10,704 bases of DNA, from assembly GCF_000003605.2 (NCBI RefSeq), contig NW_003132364.1, positions 96,942 through 107,645 of the forward strand, read 5' to 3'. The notes below the pieces were generated by a model. It had not been told where the DNA came from. It ran no database searches and saw only the letters and a program-made list of their open reading frames with translations. Made by a program: the position numbers and the translations under genes. This DNA comes from Saccoglossus kowalevskii (taxonomy: Eukaryota; Hemichordata; Enteropneusta; Harrimaniidae). Below are positions 6,052 to 10,704 of the stretch, one piece after another; positions within the stretch are counted from its first letter, which is position 1; the number at the start of each line of letters is the position of its first letter.

Positions 6052-6069
6052 CTCTGGAAATCTCCAGAG
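6052..6069. other. Perfect 7-bp stem, 4-nt loop hairpin
   Basis: CTCTGGA (6052-6058) and TCCAGAG (6063-6069) are exact complements around AATC. There is no T-run after it, and in an animal genome a bacterial-type terminator is not expected. It may be a chance inverted repeat. Confidence 0.4.
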
Positions 6070-6700
6070 GTGGCGAACCTGTTAAACTCTTCGCTACGGA
6101 TACCACGTACTTAGAAATTAAGACAGAGTGTACGTGATTGAATAACAGAATACATGCCACGACATGATAAATGTGAACGCCTACCACGATGTATATAACT
6201 GTAAGAAATCTCTACAATATCAAACACAACCATTGTATAAATTTATTTCGTTTTCACCTAAGTCAAAGCTCGTGACATAAGACCTCTAGGTTCACAATGA
6301 TACCCCCATGCTGTAATTTGTTTTCGCCTCACCCTCATACAAGTGTGATGTGGCCTTGTATATTACAAAACTTGACGTACGCAACGTGTATATCCCTTTA
6401 TTTGACCGTCTATCACGACTGGGACATTTCACAGTGCTCATATCCTCCCACCTTTGCTCGCGATATGCAAATGAAGCTTCACAATAACTCGAACTCAATT
6501 CGTAACCAGCATTCGTATTAGACACTGTTACTGCATTGGATAAAGCTTAACGACATATGCACGGCACGCGACCGTGCTGTTACGATGTACAGCAGTACAC
6601 GGAAATCATTGCTCATAACAACATTGCTCTTGGATAGTATTGACCTGGGTGTTTCTGCTTTTGCCACGAATGTCAGCAACCTCCACCCTAAGCCATGCCG
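6070..6700. other. Non-coding-looking stretch, nothing recognised
   Basis: Frames of 74 and 77 codons overlap each other on opposite strands around 6292-6525 and neither has domain-like composition; overlapping open frames on both strands are typical of chance. I see no repeats, RNA gene boxes or strong splice pairs. CpG-bearing words such as GGCACGCGACCG occur near 6561-6572 without a clear motif cluster. Confidence 0.5.
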
Positions 6701-6708
6701 TATATAAG
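6701..6708 (+). promoter_or_regulatory. TATA-like motif TATATAAG
   Basis: TATATAAG at 6701-6708 is preceded by a less AT-rich segment containing CCACCC and GCCATGCCG. The region 30-36 nt downstream reads TTATCATTGTCTC, a weak initiator. The first ATG after it (6760) gives an eight-codon frame. Weaker support than the 1021 promoter. Confidence 0.18.
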
Positions 6709-7503
6709 ACGTTGGTTTGCTATTGACATGTTATCATTGTCTCTCTACCTTCATCTCTATGATATTGTTAAACACTGGATGCTAGGTAGGCAGGCTATGT
6801 ACATCTAGTTACGTACATATACAGAGTACAATATATATACACACTTATGTGCAACCCTTATTTCAATATACAAACCATCGAGATAGACGGGTCTATATTT
6901 TACATTCGTACATAAACCATCCCTTGTTTGTAAAAACATAACTACACACTCTATATATTGTTTTACCTTCGTGGAATATTCCTCTTGTAAAAGAAATCAC
7001 ATAGCGTGACTGTGTAGTGTGTATGTTCTGTGTGGATTCATATACACCATACGCCTGTCCAGAATTAGTGACGACAGCTGACCATGTTTGTTTCAATCAT
7101 CCCTTCATTTATATACTGTACAGGTCATTGTGTCAATACCAAATATCGCACCCGATCATAATGCAGGTGGGTAATGTGTCCGCTATGTTCACAATGGGAA
7201 CATACAAAATAATGTACCCGATCTGTACACAATGATAGAAATGCAAAAAAAAAACGTGCCAGATCTGTTTCGTCGAGGATTATAACTCGTCCGAATGTTA
7301 CTGGTATTTGGAAGCTCTATTTTGGTGTGTGATTTATTTAAAAAAACAGCACAGCTCCATAAACAATATTGATATTTACGTATATTTCTGCCTTCTACGT
7401 TTATTCGATTCATATATATGTTTGAAAACTGGGCTGCGGTATCAGCTATTATAATTACTGTGCCAATATGCTCACCATTCCAGTTAAGTCTATATAGTAC
7501 AAG
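6709..7503. other. Non-coding-looking stretch, nothing recognised
   Basis: AT-rich with TA-rich runs near 6826-6842. Frames of 67-74 codons on both strands (6893-7096, 7017-7235, 7189-7413) overlap one another, differ in strand and show no family motif. No tandem repeats, inverted termini or RNA genes were recognised. Confidence 0.5.
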
Positions 7504-7527
7504 TGAGTCAGAGAGTGACGTATATAA
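7504..7527 (+). promoter_or_regulatory. AP-1, CRE-like and TATA motifs in 24 bp
   Basis: TGAGTCA at 7504-7510 is a perfect AP-1 site. TGACGTAT at 7516-7523 is CRE-like and runs into TATATAA at 7521-7527. The position 30 nt downstream of the first TATA T is the A of TCATGTG (7549-7555), which only partly fits an initiator. Activator sites this close to a TATA box are unusual, and overlap of the CRE with the TATA would make binding mutually exclusive. A possible coding exon starts 100 nt downstream of the predicted start. Confidence 0.25.
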
Positions 7528-7650
7528 TGTTGACCCAAATACGTGTGGTCATGTGACGGTATGAGATTAAACAAAAATAATAGTAAAAGAAACATTACTC
7601 GGACTTCCTCGGCATCTATTGGTAATTGTAATTTGATAATTGCATTATAA

Positions 7651-7767
7651 ATGGAAGAATCGTTTATCGTTATATCTCAGGTGAGGATAATGTTGATGTG
7701 TTATATTTTATTTACACTGTATATCGTTTACACTACTCGTAAAATTAGGGTTGACGGAATAAGATAG
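7651..7767 (+). CDS. Possible first coding exon or 38-codon small ORF
   Basis: ATG at 7651 has a good start context (TATAAATGG, A at -3, G at +4). Ten codons, MEESFIVISQ, lead to CAG|GTGAGG with GT at 7681-7682, a near-consensus 5' splice site in phase 0. Without splicing, the frame continues to TAG at 7765-7767, giving 38 residues with one hydrophobic segment (about residues 13-27) that could span a membrane. A 29-codon frame opening at 7561 ends in TAA at 7648-7650, directly abutting this ATG. It lies 100 nt after the start position implied by the TATA motif at 7521. No homology is recognised; splicing and read-through are equally untested. Confidence 0.18.
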   Translation: MEESFIVISQVRIMLMCYILFTLYIVYTTRKIRVDGIR

Positions 7768-8787
7768 TAACTCACAACATGAAATGCTTAATGATATTCA
7801 GATTTCATTAAAGTAGAATGCTTTTCGTGCATTGTTGTCAGGTACACATGTCTTTGCACATGTATCAGTGGCAATATTTCACGTCACCATCTTTAGATTT
7901 TTTTTTCTACTGTCAATCTTTTTTGGTTTCCAAAATATCTGTAATGCATATTAACTGAATCTTTACCATCCGTTTCAAGGGACCCTAAATGCAAACGTAT
8001 TTCCTGATTAAAAACCAACGAAAAATAATGTAATTTTGTGATATATGAAATACACTGCATACCATTGTTATCACCATATGTCAAAGACCTAAATTATGAA
8101 ATATTGAGGAATATTCTTGCCACAAGAACTGTGGTAAATATACAGTACAGTTTTATTTTATTCATTCTTGTTACATGAAATGTCGCATATAATATAAAAA
8201 ATAAAGAAAATGACATTATTGTTCTATCTTAACCATTTTGCGCATACACCCCCAGTGTTTGTATTACATGTTGCCCCCACAAAACACGTTAAACTGGAAA
8301 CAGGTGAACAATAAATGCATCCAAGTGAAATGAAAAGGCATATGTCTCAGTAGTCGACTAATTTGTATATTTCCATTGTAATTAAATACAGTAATAATGA
8401 CTGACAGCACTTATGGATGTACTTACTGATCCCATTAAATGGTACTTACCCAAACCCGCCTTGTACAGAATTAAATTACTCTCATAACACTCGCACTGTG
8501 TGGCACATCAACGTGCTTGGCAACGTCTAGACTTTTACCTACGCCTAATCGCAAAATAAAATCAAAGTTTGGTGATAGAGAGGACTTATGAATAGGTATG
8601 AGCTCATTGCGTTAATGGTTTTCCCCTAGATAAGCCCTGCAGATAACGTCCTCACTAATGTCTTGATTGTCCCATAATGGTAAAATCTCCTTACCTAATG
8701 ACTCCAGTATCGTTCAGTTTGATATACTACATTTTTTCCAAACAAGCAAGCACATTGCATTTTGGTTTCCAATATAGTATAATTATA
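7768..8787. other. Non-coding-looking stretch with minus-strand splice-like and poly(A)-like motifs
   Basis: No gene is recognised. On the minus strand there are three 5' splice-site matches: TTAG|GTAAGG (complement of 8689-8698), TTTGG|GTAAGT (complement of 8444-8454) and ATCA|GTAAGT (complement of 8421-8430). Two minus-strand AATAAA motifs lie further on at the complement of 8152-8162. The sequence upstream of the second donor has stops in all three frames, so any transcript would be non-coding there. The 63-codon minus frame at 7893-8084 looks accidental. Confidence 0.4.
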
Positions 8788-8844
8788 ATGGCGTTTATTT
8801 CTGAGGACTGGGGTAGACAGGATGGAAGACGGTGTTTTCATTAA
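8788..8844 (+). CDS. 18-codon small ORF with good start context
   Basis: ATAATGGCG at 8785-8793 gives A at -3 and G at +4. The frame reads MAFISEDWGRQDGRRCFH and stops at 8842-8844. Its composition is less AT-biased than most chance frames here, but it is far too short to recognise. It precedes the 71-codon frame at 8918 by 74 bp and is in a different frame, so it could be an upstream ORF of the same transcript or simply chance. Confidence 0.08.
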   Translation: MAFISEDWGRQDGRRCFH

Positions 8845-8917
8845 ATTCACATCTAAGTTTTATCTCATACATAACACAATGCTTTGTAAATTAAAACCTT
8901 AAATACAGAATATCGTG

Positions 8918-9133
8918 ATGGCGACGAGGAATGTAAACGAGCGAAAGGCCTTTCTCTTTTCTAGTGAAACTGGGTTGTTAGTTGCTGTGAGCAAAGCTGT
9001 AAAGATCTTAGCACATGTTACGTTAGGTATTGTCCACACATTCGTTTTGATCAAAAGCTGGCAGCATATTGCATCATTATTAAATACTTACATATGGCGC
9101 CGACGAGACGGGAACTTTTTACGTGGATTATAG
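8918..9133 (+). CDS. 71-codon small ORF, unknown function, possible membrane segment
   Basis: The frame opens MATRNVNERK at 8918 (context CGTGATGGCG, G at -3 and +4) and ends in TAG at 9131-9133. Residues about 31-46 (ILAHVTLGIVHTFVLI) are hydrophobic and could span a membrane; the C-terminal part is basic, with RRRDGNFLRGL at the end. Composition is more balanced and CpG-richer than the other frames here, about a dozen CpGs in 216 bp. AATAAA follows at 9305-9310. The 5' side shows no TATA or strong splice site, only a weak acceptor-like AAATACAG at 8901-8908. I do not recognise any family. It could be a genuine small protein, a piece of a decayed element, or chance. Confidence 0.18.
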   Translation: MATRNVNERKAFLFSSETGLLVAVSKAVKILAHVTLGIVHTFVLIKSWQHIASLLNTYIWRRRDGNFLRGL

Positions 9134-10192
9134 AACTGAAAATTGCAGATTAAACAGCATTAATTTGTTTTTCTTATATCCGTGGTCATTGAATTTAGCG
9201 TGAAATACACTGATTGTGTCAACGATACAATACTGTGCCCAGTCTGACAAGATTATATTTTTGTCTGGCTAATTGAGAAGCAATTTAAATTATTAAAATA
9301 TCTCAATAAAAATACAAGTAAAAAATAACGACATAGTAACTCATTTCACTCCATGTGATTGAAAAACCTTTGCAGACTCACACACCTCCCAAGACGAAGG
9401 ATGCTTCTGCTAGGTTCTATATTTGGAAAATAGCTTTGGGCATAACACGGTTTAGTCAGTCCCTGTGACGTAAACGAATTTTGTTTAAGAAATGATTTAA
9501 ATTAAATATTTCACGATATCTACGACTATCGGTGTACGTTAACATGAGTAGAAGATGGAGGCAGGTTTCATGTGACAGGAGCCAAGATCACGCAAAGAAA
9601 TCTTACTATTTAGCCTTTGTTCTTCATACACGTGTGTTAATCACCATAGTGATTCATTTGTGATTGGAGACACCCCAAAGTATAACGTGTGCCTCGGTAC
9701 ATATGTAAGGAAAAAGTACATTTATACAATGGTACGTGACACAAATCATGACGCCTGCACGTCAAGTTCAACCTCGGGGGAATCTTTTTCTAGTGGTGAA
9801 TTTAGAATGGAGAAATACCGTCGATGACATATGTGATTATTTTACTTTCGTAAATTCATTCCGCTATCGCAAATGAGCATAATATATTTACTGACACTGA
9901 GAATTAACTTCTAATCTATTGTGAATATACGAGATATAGATAGTCGTGTTCGAAAAGTCAGAGATAATACTAGTCATCTAGTCGTCGAGAGATAGATGCG
10001 CGCGTTCGCGGAAATCATGAAGAAAAAAATTTAACTTTTATAATCCACACGATGGACGGCTACTTATTTTATTGCAAAATTAAGAAATTTTAGGCCATAC
10101 ATATTCAAAAATTCTTTCGAATAATGCGTTCTTTTCAATCTTAGAAACCAAATAGGGAACTTAAAATTCACATACTGTTGGAGTGGGTAGCA
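9134..10192. other. Non-coding-looking stretch up to the right-hand minisatellite
   Basis: No gene is recognised. AATAAA sits at 9305-9310. TGACGTAA at 9466-9473 is a bZIP-type site, and CACGTG is at 9629-9634. A CpG-rich patch at 9981-10015 includes GATGCGCGCGTTCGCGGAAA, whose reverse complement begins TTTCCGCG and loosely resembles an E2F site. A pyrimidine-rich TTCTTTTCAATCTTAG ends at 10144 as a moderate 3' splice site. No repeat is seen before about 10193. Confidence 0.45.
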
Positions 10193-10218
10193 TTGAATAT
10201 CATGTTGTGTATGTTAGT

Positions 10219-10704
10219 GTATTAAACTGGATATCAGTGTTCATGTATTCAACTGAATATCAGTGTTTATGTATTAAACTGGTTGTCAGTGTTTATGTAT
10301 TAAACTGGGTGTCAGTGTTTATGTATTCAACTGGATATCAGTGTTTATGTATTCAACTGGTTGTCAGTGTTTACGTATTAAACTGGATATCAGTGTTTAT
10401 GTATTAAACTGGTTGTCAGTGTTTATGTATTAAACTTGTTGTCATTGTTTAAGTATTCAACTGGATATCAGTGTTTATGTATAAAACTGGTTGTCAGTGT
10501 TTACGTATTAAACTGGATATCAGTGTTTATGTATTAAACTGGTTGTCAGTGTTTATGTATGAAACTGGTTGTCAGTGTTTATGTATTAAACTGGATATCA
10601 GTGTTTATGTATTAAACTGGTTGTCAGTGTTTATGTATTAAACTGGTTGTCAGTGTTTATGTATTCAACTGGATATCAGTGTTTATGTATGAAACTGGTG
10701 TCGG
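10219..10704. repeat. 26-bp minisatellite with two monomer types, truncated by right window edge
   Basis: Eighteen complete 26-bp units run from 10219 to 10686, with a partial nineteenth to 10704; a degenerate unit precedes them from about 10193. Type A units contain CTGGATATCAG and type B units contain CTGGTTGTCAG. The order is A A B B A B A B B A B A B B A B B A B, where unit 2 (GAATATC) and units 4 and 19 are variants. A 130-bp higher-order repeat, ABABB, occupies 10323-10452 and 10453-10582 with six differences. A 74-codon frame over the first units arises because three units equal 78 bp and is not evidence for a protein. Confidence 0.97.

Noticed and set aside
6052-6069. Bacterial-type intrinsic terminator
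   Set aside because: The hairpin lacks a following T run and the window shows no bacterial gene organisation.
6292-6525. 77-codon minus and 74-codon plus frames
   Set aside because: They overlap almost completely on opposite strands, neither has a domain, and no splice or promoter signals support either.
10183-10407. 74-codon frame at the start of the 26-bp array as a gene
   Set aside because: It follows the tandem period (three units are 78 bp) and ends as soon as a variant unit introduces a stop.

Overview
This window reads as animal nuclear DNA. It is AT-rich (by eye roughly one third G+C), has no long open reading frame outside tandem repeats, no dense operon-like coding on either strand, no tRNA or rRNA gene I can recognise, and three separate minisatellite arrays in 10.7 kb. 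CpGs are not strongly depleted, and several clean animal-type promoter and splice motifs occur. Together this suggests an AT-rich marine invertebrate, perhaps a mollusc or similar, but the phylum is a guess from composition and repeat density. No gene is identified by homology; the gene-like items are candidates built from signals only.

Layout. 1-165: the right end of a 25-bp minisatellite that runs off the left edge. 166-1889: mostly single-copy DNA holding (a) a possible terminal exon with a poly(A) signal, (b) an NRF1/ETS/CRE motif cluster inside a 9-bp inverted repeat, and (c) a TATA box and initiator at canonical spacing, followed 78 nt later by a 5' splice site. 1890-2306: a 417-bp interval bounded by 11-bp perfect inverted repeats, a candidate non-autonomous DNA transposon. 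2307-4131: single-copy DNA with a candidate 24-nt microexon (2710-2733) and several CACGTG E-boxes. 4146-5641: the dominant feature, a 22-unit array of 66/70-bp repeats, each unit an ancient 33-bp duplication. 5642-10192: long non-coding-looking stretches with a 12-bp CLEAR-type palindrome (5998-6009), TATA boxes near 5735, 6701 and 7521, a possible first coding exon at 7651-7680, and a 71-codon reading frame at 8918-9133. 10219-10704: a 26-bp minisatellite with two monomer types and a 130-bp higher-order repeat, running off the right edge.

The best-supported structure is repeat architecture. The central array shows a full hierarchy: 33-bp monomer, 66-bp dimer, a 70-bp derivative made by duplication of ACGT, then alternating 70+66 blocks, then a homogenised 70-bp run. 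Long reading frames on both strands of that array follow from a stop-free 66-bp unit divisible by three and are not evidence for a protein. Signals at 1021-1129 and 2710-2733 can be joined into a testable 5' transcript model (TATA promoter, short non-coding exon 1, 1,580-nt intron, microexon), but nothing in the window proves transcription. I found no convincing new biological system.
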